Below, piece by piece: positions 48,272 to 58,471 of a DNA stretch of 64,000 nt; positions within the stretch are counted from its first letter, which is position 1, and every line of letters begins with the position of its first letter. This DNA is from Sphingomonas sp. H160509 (GTDB lineage Bacteria > Pseudomonadota > Alphaproteobacteria > Sphingomonadales > Sphingomonadaceae). The translations under genes and the position numbers were made by a program. The notes beneath the pieces were generated by a model. The model saw nothing but the letters and a program-made list of their open reading frames with translations, was not told the DNA's origin and made no database searches. The DNA lies in contig NZ_JAMXSR020000002.1 of NCBI RefSeq assembly GCF_024124765.2, positions 3,802,001-3,866,000 on the forward strand, given 5' to 3'.

Positions 48272-49177
48272 CAGCGGGCCTTCTCGATCTGTTCGACGAG
48301 GTAATCGACGAGGCGGTCGTGGGGATCCCAGCCGAGCACATCCAATGGCTTGGCGACAAAGTTCGACAGTGCGTTGATGTCGTAGAAACGCGCGACGCCG
48401 TCGCGGTCGTCGATCATGACTTCCACGCCGCCGACGTCGAGATCGACCGCGCGGGCGATCGCCTCGGCGGCGTCCTTCAAGGTCTGCGAGGGCTCGACCG
48501 CGGCCATCTTGATGCCGGAGCCGGGTACGACGCACGCATCCGCGGGGCAGAGATCGAATGCGCCGCCGCCGGCGACTTCGATCGCGTAGAGGAATTTGCG
48601 GTCGAGCGTCTCGATCCGGGTGATCGCACCGTCGCGGACGGGGACGTATTCCTGGACCAGCAGCACGCCGTCGACGCTGCTTGGGAGGCCGGCGTCGGCT
48701 ACGGCGGTGCGCAGTTCTTCGAGGCTGTCGAAGCGGATTATGCCGGCGCCCGATCCGCCGATGTTCGCTTTGACGACCAGCGGGAAGCGGAGCGTCTGCG
48801 CGGCGGGGACGACGTCGGCGGCACGGTGGACGACGCGCGTCTCGGGGATTGCGAGGCCGAGCGAGGCGATCAGCGATAACTGCCGTGCCTTGGAGGCGTC
48901 GATCGCGAGGACGTCGGTGCCGTTGATCAAGCGTGCGCCGGTGCGGCGCCAGTGATCGAGCATCGCCATCGTGTCGAAGATCGGATGCTCGTCGTTGCGC
49001 AGGAAGCTCGACATCGCGATGCGGTTGAAGACGACGGGGGCGGGGGGCGCTCTGGTCGGCGGGGTTCCAGAACCCGTCGGGCGTCGCGCGGGTGAACGCG
49101 ACGCCGCGGCGATCGAGGGCGGCGAACAGCGGTTCGAACCAGAGCGGGTGCTCGTAGAGAATGGCGAGATCGGTCAT
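48271..49177 (-). CDS. RimK-like ATP-grasp enzyme (frameshift)
   Basis: About 302 residues. N-terminal lobe with LAILYEHPLWFEPLFAALD; ATP-grasp with FPLVVKANIGGSGAGI (phosphate loop), LLVQEYVP and the Mg site in GGVEVMIDDRDGVARFYDIN, ending ALSNFV. Such enzymes join a carboxylate to an amine or thiol. C run near 49043-49055 is one base short; with it the frame gives SAPPAPVVFNRIAMSS. First gene of the operon. Its substrate is unknown; linkage to a sulfone-type monooxygenase and Met transporter suggests an organosulfur metabolite. Confidence 0.8.
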
Positions 49178-49291
49178 CGCTCACCGGATACGCATTGCGT
49201 GCGGGCGTGCAAACCCAAGCAAAACTTTGCCGCGCGCAATATCGTGTCGCGGGGCCGCTGACAGCGAGGGGAGGACGCGGTAGCGTGGCGG

Positions 49292-49913
49292 ATGATCTCC
49301 AGATTCGTCACGCTCGCTCTTGCCGTTCTCGGCGCGGTTTCCGTCTCGGCGCAGGAAGCTCCGCCGGCTTCGCCGCCTGTTGCTCCGGCGACCGTCTCGA
49401 TCGTGATGACGACGAGCGAGGGGCCGATCACGCTGGCGCTGGAGAAGGAGCGTGCGCCGCTGACGACCGCGAACTTCCTGCGCTATGTGGATCAGAAGCG
49501 GCTCGATGGGGTGACGTTCTATCGCGCGATGAAGCTCGGCGCGGACGCCGGGTTGATCCAGGGCGGGCCGCAGGGCGAGGTGAAGCGGCTGTTGCCACCG
49601 GTGAAGCATGAGCCGACTAGCCAGACCGGGCTGTCGCATGTCGACGCGACGATCTCGATGGCAAGGTTTGCGCCGGGGGAGCGCGACGGCGGACTTCTTT
49701 ATTACGGTCGGGCCGGTGTTGTCGCTCGATGCTAATCCGGCTGGGAGTGGGGACACGGCTGGGTTTGCGGCGTTCGGGCATGTGGTGGAGGGGATGGACG
49801 TGGTGAAGCGCATCCTTGCTGCGCCGACTTCGCCGACTGCTGGGGTTGGGGTGATGAAGGGGCAGATGATCGCTGTGCCGGTTAAGATTTTGACGGTTCG
49901 GCGGGTCAAGTAA
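49292..49913 (+). CDS. secreted cyclophilin-type peptidyl-prolyl isomerase (frameshift)
   Basis: About 206 residues. A signal peptide (FVTLALAVLGAVSVSAQ) is followed by the cyclophilin fold: ITLALEKERAPLTTANFLRY, DGVTFYRAMK, IQGGPQG, and after correction SATADFFITVG and GFAAFGHVVEGMDVV. The catalytic Arg and the usual Phe-Gln pattern (here LIQGG) are largely kept. One extra G at 49676-49680. Acts on proline bonds in the periplasm. Confidence 0.88.
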
Positions 49914-49949
49914 CGGGCGTCGGTTCGAGAACGATTACGCTTCACAGCT

Positions 49950-50055
49950 ACCACCCCGGCGGAGGCCGGGGCCCAGTTGGGGGACGTCGCCAACTGAGCG
50001 CTGCGCGTCGTTACTGCGACCTTTCCAACTGGGCCCCGGCCTTCGCCGGGGTGGT
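49950..50055. repeat. dispersed palindromic repeat, family B
   Basis: Arms CCACCCCGGCGGAGGCCGGGG and CCCCGGCCTTCGCCGGGGTGG. Confidence 0.85.
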
Positions 50056-50086
50056 GGCTCGTGAGGCGGGCTATCGTGACCCGAAG

Positions 50087-50144
50087 TTGTTTCCCCGCGA
50101 AGGCGGGGACCCAGACTGGGCTCCCGCCTTCGCGGGAGAACAAG
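50087..50144. repeat. dispersed palindromic repeat, family A
   Basis: Arms TTTCCCCGCGAAGGCGGGGA and CTCCCGCCTTCGCGGGAGAA. With the B copy it fills the 250-bp gap between convergent genes. Confidence 0.85.
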
Positions 50145-50167
50145 GAGGTGGGGGCTGACCTTCGCCC

Positions 50168-51052
50168 TCAGGCTGGCGCCATCACCCGGATGATACCGGC
50201 CGCGACCTTGGCCGTCACCGGGGTCTTCGCCAGCACTTCGCCGTCGATCGAGATCGGCAGCGGCGGGATCGTGTTGATCTTCAGGCTTTTTCCCCGGAAA
50301 TCGCGCACCTTCTCGTGCCGCGACTCCAGCCGGAACACGCTGGCATACCAGTTCTGCACCAGTCGCCGCTTCACATGCCCCATCACCGCCTGCACCACGA
50401 TCTCGCCAGAATCGACTGCCGCCGCATCCACCAGTTCGGTGCCGCCATGATAAGGCCCGTTCGAGATGCGCACCTCGACGACGCGGATCTTCACCGCGGT
50501 CGGACCCTCGCCGACGATCAGCGTAAACGGGCGGAAGCGCATGTATTGATACGTTGCCCACGCCAGATAGCCGACCTTGCCGAAGACCTTCTTCAACCCG
50601 TGCGGAACCGTCTCGGCGATCTTCGGGCTGATGCCCATCGCGGCGCAGTTCGCGAAATAATCGCCGTCGATCATGCCAAGATCAATCCGGCGTGGCTTGC
50701 CGGTCCGGATCACCTCCACCGCGCCCTCGATATTCAGCGGAATGCCAAGCGTGCGCGCAAAACTGTTGGCCGTGCCGAGCGGCAGTACGCCGAGGATGAC
50801 GTCGTGGCCGACCATCAGGTCGACCAACCCACTGACCGTGCCGTCGCCACCACCCAAGATCAGCAGGTCCGGCTTCTTCGCCAACGCCCGCAGCACCGTT
50901 GCCTCCAGGTCCTTCGGGTCTTCGACCGCATGCGCGTCGACCTCATAGGGCAGCCCCGACATCGCCGCACAGGCGCGCTTGAACAGCTTCTGTCCCTTGC
51001 GCGACTTGGCGTTGACGACGAGCGCCGCGGACGTGATCGTATCGTTCGACAT
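50168..51052 (-). CDS. diacylglycerol kinase-family lipid kinase
   Basis: 294 residues. The nucleotide loop LLILGGGDGTVSGLVD and LPLGTANSFARTLGIP define the DAGK/sphingosine kinase/YegS family. Sphingomonads make sphingoid lipids, so the substrate could be a diacylglycerol or a sphingoid base; sequence alone does not decide. No signal peptide. Divergent from hemB (90 bp between starts). Confidence 0.92.
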   Translation of the reverse strand: MSNDTITSAALVVNAKSRKGQKLFKRACAAMSGLPYEVDAHAVEDPKDLEATVLRALAKKPDLLILGGGDGTVSGLVDLMVGHDVILGVLPLGTANSFARTLGIPLNIEGAVEVIRTGKPRRIDLGMIDGDYFANCAAMGISPKIAETVPHGLKKVFGKVGYLAWATYQYMRFRPFTLIVGEGPTAVKIRVVEVRISNGPYHGGTELVDAAAVDSGEIVVQAVMGHVKRRLVQNWYASVFRLESRHEKVRDFRGKSLKINTIPPLPISIDGEVLAKTPVTAKVAAGIIRVMAPA

Positions 51053-51142
51053 AAGGCCCCCAACGCACGGCATGCGGTTTCGCACCCGTAACGCTCTTGC
51101 GTAACGCTTGATCCGTCGCCGTGCATCCCGCAAAGCCCCGCC

Positions 51143-52135
51143 ATGACCGCAAGCTATCCCGCGCTTCGCCTCCGTCGCACCCGCGCCTCCGCCTGGAGCC
51201 GCCGCCTCCATGCCGAGACCGTGCTGACGCCCGCCGACCTGATCTGGCCGTTGTTCGTCACCGAGGGAGCCGGCGTCGAGCAACCGATCGCCAGCCTGCC
51301 GGGCGTGTCGCGCTGGTCGGTCGACGGGATCGTCGCACGTGGTCGCGAGGCGCGCGATCTCGGCATCCCGTGCATCGCGCTGTTCCCCTATACGCAGGTT
51401 GAGCGCCGCACCGAGGATGGGCGCGAGGCGCTGAACCCCGACAATCTGATGTGCCAGGCGATCCGCGCGCTGAAGGACGCGGTGCCCGAGGTCGGCGTGC
51501 TGACCGACGTCGCGCTCGATCCGTACACCAGCCACGGCCATGACGGGCTGGTCGACGCGGCCGGCTATGTCGTCAACGACACCACCGCAGAGATGCTCGT
51601 CGCGCAGGCGCTCAACCAGGCGAATGCGGGCGCCGACATCATCGCGCCGTCGGACATGATGGATGGCCGGATCGGCATGATCCGCAGCGCGCTCGAGGCG
51701 GAGTCGCACCACAACGTCCAGATCATGTCCTACGCCGCCAAGTACGCCAGCGCGTTCTATGGCCCGTTCCGCGATGCGGTCGGCTCGCGCGGGCTGCTCA
51801 AGGGCGACAAGAAGACGTACCAGATGGACAATGCCAACGGCGAAGAGGCCTTGCGCGAGGTCGCGATGGACCTGGCGGAGGGTGCCGACACGGTGATGGT
51901 CAAGCCCGGCCTGCCGTATCTCGACATCATCGTCCGCGTCCGCCAGGCGTTCGAGGTGCCGGTGTTCGCGTACCAGGTGTCGGGCGAATACGCGATGATC
52001 GAGCACGCGGTCGCAGCCGGCGCGGCGGAGCGCGACGTGATGGTGCTGGAGACGCTGATGTCGTTCAAGCGCGCCGGCTGTTCGGGTGTGCTGACCTATC
52101 ACGCGGCGCATGCGGCGAAATTGCTCGGCGGATGA
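51143..52135 (+). CDS. hemB: delta-aminolevulinic acid dehydratase (porphobilinogen synthase)
   Basis: 330 residues; condenses two ALA to porphobilinogen for haem. Active-site lysines lie in IMSYAAKYASAFYGPFRDA and MVKPGLPYLDI. The region DPYTSHGHDGL has Asp/His rather than the Cys-rich zinc site, fitting the Mg-type enzymes of alphaproteobacteria. Its stop overlaps the GNAT start (ATGA). Confidence 0.97.
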   Translation: MTASYPALRLRRTRASAWSRRLHAETVLTPADLIWPLFVTEGAGVEQPIASLPGVSRWSVDGIVARGREARDLGIPCIALFPYTQVERRTEDGREALNPDNLMCQAIRALKDAVPEVGVLTDVALDPYTSHGHDGLVDAAGYVVNDTTAEMLVAQALNQANAGADIIAPSDMMDGRIGMIRSALEAESHHNVQIMSYAAKYASAFYGPFRDAVGSRGLLKGDKKTYQMDNANGEEALREVAMDLAEGADTVMVKPGLPYLDIIVRVRQAFEVPVFAYQVSGEYAMIEHAVAAGAAERDVMVLETLMSFKRAGCSGVLTYHAAHAAKLLGG

Positions 52136-52671
52136 TCGAGACCGAACGGCTGATCTTGCGCGGCTGGCGTGATGACGATGCCGCCTTGCATCATGCGATG
52201 TGCGCCGATCCGGCGGTGATGGCGTATCTCGGGCCGGCGCCGACGCTGGCCGACTCCGCCGCGGTGGTGGCACGCCAGCAGGCGATGTTCGCCGACTATG
52301 GCGCGTGCTTCTGGGCGCTCGAACGGCGGGATACCGGCGCGTTTATCGGCTGGTGCGGGATCAAGCCCGGCCCGGTCGGTACGCCGATCGAGGGGAAACC
52401 CGAGATCGGCTGGAGTCTCGTCCAGAGCGAATGGGGGCAGGGCTATGCGCGGGAGGCCGCGGAAGCTTCCCTCGCTTGGAGTTGGCGTGAGATGGACTTG
52501 CCGACCGTCTGGGCGATCACCGTCCCTGCAAATACGGCCAGCCGCACACTCATGGAGCGGCTCGGGATGACCCGCGTGGTCGACGGCGATTTTGACCACC
52601 CGAAGCTCGCCGAAGACGACCCGCTTCGCCGCCATGTTCTCTACCGGATCGACCGCCCCGCTTATGTCTGA
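52132..52671 (+). CDS. GNAT-family N-acetyltransferase
   Basis: 179 residues, RimJ/RimL-like. It starts IETERLILRGW, has the acetyl-CoA loop region SEWGQGYAREAAEASL and TVWAITVPANTASRTLMERLGM. The acceptor is unknown. Coupled to hemB upstream and overlapping the next gene by eight bases, so hemB-GNAT-transport-like gene form one unit. Confidence 0.92.
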   Translation: MIETERLILRGWRDDDAALHHAMCADPAVMAYLGPAPTLADSAAVVARQQAMFADYGACFWALERRDTGAFIGWCGIKPGPVGTPIEGKPEIGWSLVQSEWGQGYAREAAEASLAWSWREMDLPTVWAITVPANTASRTLMERLGMTRVVDGDFDHPKLAEDDPLRRHVLYRIDRPAYV

Positions 52672-54904
52672 GACCGTATCGATCGAAGACCAGCCGCTGA
52701 TGGCGCGCTCGTGCCGGACGATGTTCGTGGCGACGATCCTGACGGGGTCGTTTCTGCTGTTCCTCGTCCAGCCGATGGTGGCGCGGATGGCGTTGCCGCG
52801 GCTGGGGGCGCGCCGGCGGTGTGGAACTCGGCGATGCTGGTGTACCAGGCGTTGCTGCTCGCGGGCTATGCGTACGCGCATTGGCTCGGCCGGGTGCGGC
52901 CGCGGGCGCAGGCGGCGATCCACCTTGGGGTGCTGATCGTCGCGGCGTTGTGGTTGCCGATCGGGTTGATCGCGATGGACCTGCCGGCGGACGCGTTGCC
53001 GGCCTTGTGGGTGCCGTGGCTGCTCGGGCTGTCGATCGGACCGTTGTTCTTTGCGGTCTCTGCGCAGGCGCCGTTGATCCAGCGATGGTTCAGTGCGGCG
53101 AGTGGCGGCGGCGATCCGTATGCGCTGTATGCCGCGTCGAATCTCGGGAGTTTCGCGGGGCTGATCGCGTACCCGTTGCTGGTCGAGCCGCTGATGGCGG
53201 TGCACGGCCAGAGCTTGTTGTGGAGCGGTGGGTATCTGCTGCTGATCGTGCTGGTGCTCGCCTGCGCCACGCGCCTGCCCAAGACCGCGGCAGTCGATCA
53301 TGTCGCCGCAACCAGCGCGCCGCCGGGCGCGCGCCGGATCGCGCATTGGATCGCGCTGGCGCTCGTGCCGTCGGGGATGATGCTGGCGACCTCGACCTAT
53401 ATCACTACCGATATCGTCGCGATGCCGCTGCTGTGGGTGATCCCGCTCGGGCTGTACCTGCTGAGCTTCAGCGTGGCGTTCGCGAACGATCGCTGGCTCG
53501 CCGACCTGCTCACGCGGATCGCGCCGATCACGATTCTGCTGTTCGGCGGGATCATCATGGGCGGGGTCAACGAACGCCCGTTCTTCAGCGCGGGGATCGC
53601 GCTGGTGCTGCTGTTCATGATCTCGGTTGCGCTGCACACCACGCTGTACCGCAAGCGGCCGGCGCCCGACCGGCTGACCGGCTTCTATCTTGCGATGTCG
53701 GCGGGTGGTGCGCTCGGTGGCGTGTTCGCGGCGCTGGTGGCCCCGGTGGTGTTCGACTGGACGTATGAGTATCCGCTCCTGATCCTGGCGGCGGGGGCGC
53801 TGGTGCCGCAAATCTATCTGTTCGGGCGGTTCCGCGCGCTATGGATGGGCAAGGGGCCAGCGAAACACGTCGCGCTGCTCGCGATCATCGTCGCGTTAAT
53901 CATCCTTACCGCATTGCGGATCGGCAATCCCGATGGCGTGTTCGGCGAGGGGCGGCAGGGCCTCGTGTTCCTGGTGATAGCCGCGATCGGATTCGTCGCG
54001 ATCGGCGCGCGGCGGCCGTACATGGCCGTACTGGCGGGTGCGCTGGTGCTGTTCGGCGGGTATCGGTCGCTCGAGTTCTCGCTCGATCCGGGCGCGCGGG
54101 TTCGGAGTTATTTCGGCGTCTACACCGTGCGAGACGAGCCGGGGCCGAACGGCGGCACGCGCGAACTCGATCATGGGACGACGGTGCACGGCATCCAGTT
54201 GCGCGGTTCGCCTGAGCGCGAGCGGACGCCGACGACCTATTACGCGGCAGGATCGGGCGTCGGGCAGGCGATGCAAGCCGCGTCCGCACTATACGGCCCG
54301 CAGGCGCGGATCGGTGTGGTTGGGCTCGGGACGGGGACGCTCTCCTGCTATGCGCGGCCGGGGCAGCGCTGGCGGTTCTACGAGATCGATCCGGCGGTGG
54401 TGCGGATCGCGCGCGATACCGGGCAGTTCACCTATTTGTCTCGGTGCTTGCCCAAGTCGGAGATCCGGATGGGCGATGCGCGGATCGCGTTGGCGCATGA
54501 TGCGGCGGACAGCCTCGACCTGCTCGCGCTCGATGCGTTCTCTTCGGATTCGGTGCCGATGCACCTGATGACGCGCGAGGCGTTCGCGACCTATGGTCGG
54601 GTGCTGTCGCGGAACGGGCTGCTGCTGGTGCATATCTCCAACCGGTTCATCGATCTAGAGCCGGTGATCGCGGCGGCGGCGCGCGAGGGCGGATGGACTG
54701 CGGTCGAGTTGAAATACCGGCCGTCGAGCTTGCTGGTCGATCGGGCGTCGGCGTCGGACTGGGTGGCATTGTCGCGTGACCCGCGCGCAATCGCCGCGTT
54801 GCGGTCGGGTGATCCGGAGTGGGCGCCACTGGTGCCGCGCAGGGGGCTTCACCGCGTGGACCGACGATTATTCGACGATCCTGCCGTTGTTGAAGGGGTT
54901 CTAG
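52664..54904 (+). CDS. membrane-fused spermidine synthase-like protein (two frameshifts)
   Basis: About 746 residues. The first ~440 hold some twelve to fourteen membrane helices (FVATILTGSFLLFLVQPMVA first). The C-terminal part is a SAM-binding spermidine-synthase fold: VVGLGTGTLSCYA, FYEIDPAVVRIA, MGDARIALA and LLALDAFSSDSVPMHLMT. Whether it aminopropylates or methylates is unknown. One G missing at 52804-52808 (restores GGAPAVWNSAML) and one extra at 54842-54846 (restores GFTAWTDDYSTIL). The start ATG overlaps the GNAT stop. Confidence 0.85.
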
Positions 54905-54910
54905 CCTCTC

Positions 54911-55035
54911 GATCCTCCCCCGCCAGGGGGAGGTGGCGCCGAAGGCGACGGAGGGGGAGGACACGCGACCGCCGTTTCGCCTTCCTCCCCCCTCCGTCTG
55001 GCAAGCGCCAGCCACCTCCCCCTGGCGGGGGGAGG
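54911..55035. repeat. palindromic repeat, family E
   Basis: ATCCTCCCCCGCCAGGGGGAGG on the left pairs with CCTCCCCCTGGCGGGGGGAGG on the right; inner GGCGACGGAGGGGGAGGA pairs with TCCTCCCCCCTCCGTC. Lies between convergent genes. Confidence 0.8.
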
Positions 55036-55047
55036 ATCAGCAACGGA

Positions 55048-55557
55048 TCAAGCGGCCGGGAGGCTTGCCTGGATGCGGGTGATCGTGGCGCCTTGCCGAT
55101 CGTTTTCCGCCTGTGCCTTGTCGCGGATCGTGGCCAGCGCCGGATAGTCCGCTTGCAGCTTGGCGGCGCGGTCGGTGGCGCGTTGTTCTATGTCGGTCAC
55201 CAGTGCGGAGGATTGCGCACGCCAGTCGTCGAGTCCGGCAAGTGCGGTCTGCGCGGCTAGCCATGCGTCGCTGCCGACGGCGCCGCCGCGTGCGGTCCGT
55301 GCGAGCGCCTCGGTCTTGGCTGCGTCGCGCGTGAAGCCGGTGGCGATCGCATCGAGCTTGCCCGAGATCGTCCGGATATCGGCATCGAGCGCCGGATCGG
55401 GCGCGGCCACTGCGGTCTTCACCTCGGGCTCGGCGAATCCAAGCTTCTCGACCGGGCGCAGGCCCAGCGACGGAAAGGCGGTGGTATCCTTGCTGCACGC
55501 GGACGCCGCGAGCAGGGCGAAGAGCGACAGCGAGCGGAGCGAAGCGGCGAGTTTCAT
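55048..55557 (-). CDS. small lipoprotein, hypothetical
   Basis: 169 residues. Signal with lipobox LLAASACS (Cys about residue 21). The mature part is helical, rich in Ala and charged residues, with no recognised family. It would sit on a membrane facing the periplasm. Convergent with the spermidine-synthase-like gene; upstream of tRNA-Arg on the opposite strand. Confidence 0.7.
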   Translation of the reverse strand: MKLAASLRSLSLFALLAASACSKDTTAFPSLGLRPVEKLGFAEPEVKTAVAAPDPALDADIRTISGKLDAIATGFTRDAAKTEALARTARGGAVGSDAWLAAQTALAGLDDWRAQSSALVTDIEQRATDRAAKLQADYPALATIRDKAQAENDRQGATITRIQASLPAA

Positions 55558-55651
55558 GCCCGCCGCTCTATGCGTCCGCGCCGCCCGACACAACTTTATC
55601 GCGGCAAACCCTTGCGCCCCCGAAAATGCCTGCTATCAGCGCCCCTCCAGT

Positions 55652-55728
55652 GCACCCATAGCTCAGCTGGATAGAGCATCAGACTACGAATCTGAGGGTC
55701 GGGCGTTCGAATCGCTCTGGGTGCACCA
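55652..55728 (+). tRNA. tRNA-Arg (ACG), copy 1
   Basis: 77 nt with encoded CCA. Acceptor GCACCCA/TGGGTGC; anticodon stem TCAGA/TCTGA with loop CTACGAA, anticodon ACG (inosine-modified, reads CGN). Confidence 0.95.
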
Positions 55729-55778
55729 GGATTTTCCGCTTCACGGCGGGCTTGTCGAACCGGTCACGGGACGGCGAT

Positions 55779-55855
55779 GCACCCATAGCTCAGCTGGATA
55801 GAGCATCAGACTACGAATCTGAGGGTCGGGCGTTCGAATCGCTCTGGGTGCACCA
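55779..55855 (+). tRNA. tRNA-Arg (ACG), copy 2
   Basis: Identical in all 77 positions to the copy 50 bp upstream, including the CCA; a tandem duplication. Confidence 0.95.
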
Positions 55856-55862
55856 TTTTCCA

Positions 55863-56792
55863 TCATCGGGTGTTCAGCCACGCGGCAATGCGATCGAGTA
55901 GCCTGTCGGTGGCGTTTAGCCTTCCGCCCATTTGCAGGACGGCGTGGATCATGCCGTCGAACCGGTCTTGATCGACGGTGACGCCCGCATCGCGCAGGCG
56001 CTGGCCATAGGCTTCACCCTCGTCGCGTAGCGGGTCGTTCTCGCAGGTTATCAGCAGCGTCGGGGGCAGGGCGGCGAGGTCGTTTGCCAGGATGGGCGAC
56101 GCGCGCGGACCGGTTCGGCCTGCGTCCGAGGCTAGGTACAGGTCGATCTGCCGCTCCAAGGACTTTGCATCGATGATGTTGCCGTCTTCGCTTTGCCGTG
56201 ACGGGTAGGCCGCATCGCGGCGCAGGTCGGTGTTTGGGTAGAGCAGGATCTGGCCTTTTAGCGCTGGTCCGCCTTCGGACGCTGCGCGGGAGGCGAGGGC
56301 GGTCGCGAGCGTACCGCCTATGCTGTCTCCGGAGACGACGATCCGAGACAGGTCGATATCTAGAGCGTCGGCTTGTGCGACGAGGCCTTGCAACGCCGTC
56401 CAGCTATCGTCGAGTTGCGCGGGGAAGCGGTGTTCGGGCGCCAGGCGATAGGCGGGTGCGGCGACCAGCCAGCCGGTCCGGTTCGCCAGCGCGCGCAACG
56501 CCGGGTCGTGGCCATCGATCGACCCGGCGATCGCGCCGCCGCCGTGGATGTGCAGCAGTAGCGGCAACGGGCCTGGTTTCGGGCGATAGAGCCGCACGGT
56601 TATTGGGCCTGCCTCCGATGGCAGCAGGAGGTGGGTGATCGCGTGGACCGGTTCCGGTTCGCCGGAGAAGGTCTTCAGCAGCGCCGTCTGGTAGCGGAAG
56701 TCAGCCAGCCACCGCGCGTCGTCGGCGTGCGGATCGGCGTCCGGGGCGAGTGTCTTTATCGTGTCGAGTATCGTTCGAGCCTGTGGATCCAC
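55863..56792 (-). CDS. alpha/beta hydrolase, HSL (hormone-sensitive lipase) family
   Basis: 309 residues. The oxyanion motif HIHGGGAIAGS, nucleophile in VVSGDSIGGTLAT (GDSxG), acid in ENDPLRDEG and His in DGMIHAVLQMGG define family IV esterases. No signal peptide. Divergent from the second alpha/beta hydrolase gene (118 bp between starts). Substrate unknown. Confidence 0.93.
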   Translation of the reverse strand: MDPQARTILDTIKTLAPDADPHADDARWLADFRYQTALLKTFSGEPEPVHAITHLLLPSEAGPITVRLYRPKPGPLPLLLHIHGGGAIAGSIDGHDPALRALANRTGWLVAAPAYRLAPEHRFPAQLDDSWTALQGLVAQADALDIDLSRIVVSGDSIGGTLATALASRAASEGGPALKGQILLYPNTDLRRDAAYPSRQSEDGNIIDAKSLERQIDLYLASDAGRTGPRASPILANDLAALPPTLLITCENDPLRDEGEAYGQRLRDAGVTVDQDRFDGMIHAVLQMGGRLNATDRLLDRIAAWLNTR

Positions 56793-56910
56793 CGGCGCAT
56801 CTCCTTCGCGGATCGGACGTTCGGTGGCTGTAACGGGTTCCCTGCGCGGGCGGCTGCGACTTTGGACAAGGCCGGGCGTTCAGCGCACTAAGGATTTGAA
56901 GGAGATGGCT

Positions 56911-57860
56911 ATGAAGCGGACGGGCAAGCGATTGATCGGCGGGGCGCTGCTGGCGGCGGTATCGGGGATCGGGCTGTCGCTCTATTCGAGCCGCGTCGCG
57001 CGGCTTGCCGAGGACCTGGTGCCGGCGGAAGGGCGCTTTCTCGACGTCGCGGGCGCTCGGCTGCACTATATCGATGTCGGCAGCGGGCCGGCGATCGTCA
57101 TGGTTCACGGGCTCGCCGGGCAGTTGCGCAATTTCAGCTATGCGCTCGTCGACCTGCTGAAGGACGACTACCGCGTGATCGTCGTCGATCGGCCGGGGTC
57201 GGGCTATTCGACCGCGACGGGGGGCGATGCCGGGGATCATCGGGCAGGGTGCAATCATCGCCGACTTCATCCAGAAGCTGGGGCTCGATCGGCCGTTACT
57301 GGTGGGGCATTCGCTGGGCGGTGCGCTGAGCCTAGCGGTCGGGCTCGACCATCCGCATCTGGTCCGCGCGCTGGCGTTGATCGCGCCGCTGACGCAGCCG
57401 TTGGAGCAGGTGCCCGAGAGCTTCCGTGGGCTCGCGCGGATCCCGTCGGGTGCGCGTCTGGCGTTCGCGCAGGTGCTGGGGACGCCGCTCAGCCGGTTGA
57501 CCGCGAAGAAGACGCTGGAAGGCGTGTTCGCGCCCGAGGCTGTGCCGGAGGATTTTATAACGCGGGGCGGTGGTGCGCTGTCGGCACGGCCGATCGCGAT
57601 CGCGGCGGCGGCGGCGGATCTTGCCGGGGCGAACGACGATGTGACGGCGATGGTCGGGCGGTATGCGGAGATCGGTTTGCCGGTGCGGATATTGTTCGGG
57701 CGGCAGGATGCGATTCTGGATCCGGCTTGGAATGGTCACCGGACTGCGGCGGTGATTCCGGGGGGCTAAGATCGATACGATCGAGGGCGGGCATATGATC
57801 CCGATTACTGCGCCTGAGGCTTGTGCGCGGTTTGTAAGGGCCGCGTTTGCGGCTGGGTGA
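56911..57860 (+). CDS. alpha/beta hydrolase, membrane-anchored (two frameshifts)
   Basis: About 315 residues. An N-terminal anchor (LIGGALLAAVSGIGLSLYS) is followed by an alpha/beta fold: IVMVHGLAG (oxyanion), VVDRPGSGYS, the nucleophile in LVGHSLGGALSLA, acid in LFGRQDAILD and His in EGGHMIPI. Six-G runs at 57221-57226 and 57761-57766 should be five each. ATG 56911 has GGAG at 7 bp; ATG 56905 is the alternative. Substrate unknown. Confidence 0.88.
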
Positions 57861-57896
57861 GTTTGCGCCTGGGGTCATCGTACGCAAGTAAACTAT

Positions 57897-58001
57897 CCAC
57901 CCTGGCGGAGGCCGGGGTCCAGTTGGAAAGGTCGATGTAACTGAGGACTGCGCTCGGTTAGCGACGTCCCCAACTGGGCCCCGGCCTTCGCCGGGGTGGT
58001 G
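57897..58001. repeat. dispersed palindromic repeat, family B
   Basis: Arms CCACCCTGGCGGAGGCCGGGG and CCCCGGCCTTCGCCGGGGTGG, inner CAGTTGGAAAGGTCG and CGACGTCCCCAACTG. Confidence 0.85.
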
Positions 58002-58051
58002 TTGGCATAGTCTGCACCGACACACAGCCAATTGAGCGCCATCTCCCGCTC

Positions 58052-58110
58052 CTTGTTCTCCCGCGAAGGCGGGAGTCCAGTCTGGGCTCCCGCCTTCGCG
58101 GGAGAACAAG
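58052..58110. repeat. dispersed palindromic repeat, family A
   Basis: Arms TTGTTCTCCCGCGAAGGCGG and CCGCCTTCGCGGGAGAACAA, perfectly paired. It follows the B copy, as at 49950-50144. Confidence 0.9.
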
Positions 58111-58123
58111 CTTTAGGTCGGGG

Positions 58124-58471
58124 TCAGCCCGCGACGGGGAGCTTCACCTTGCCCTTGTCGTCTCGTTCCGACGGGCCGTAGGACAACACGACCTCGAGCA
58201 GCAGCGGGCCGCCATAGATGTGCGGGAACAACTGCCCCCCCGCGCGACTCTTCCCACTTCACGTCGTCGCCGAGCGCTTCGAGATCGATAGCCGCGACGT
58301 GGAGGTCCGACTGACCGGCGAAATGCTTGTCGACCGTTTCCGTCAGCTGGTCCGCGGTAGAGAGGTGGATATAGCCATCGGCCACATCTACCGGCGCGCC
58401 CGCAAAGCTCCCGCTCTCCAGGGTCGCCAATTGCTCCCCCGTCAGCACCTTATAGGCGATCGGATCGCGGC

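Noticed and set aside
46523..49177. An 884-residue continuous minus-strand frame spanning the ATP-grasp, monooxygenase and metN genes
   Set aside because: It joins three unrelated proteins only because indels in the first two put them in the same frame; each has its own start, stop and family motifs.
49178..49291. A SAM-type riboswitch in the leader of the ATP-grasp/met operon
   Set aside because: The leader is short and I could not match any SAM or SAH riboswitch core by eye; a covariance-model search would be decisive.
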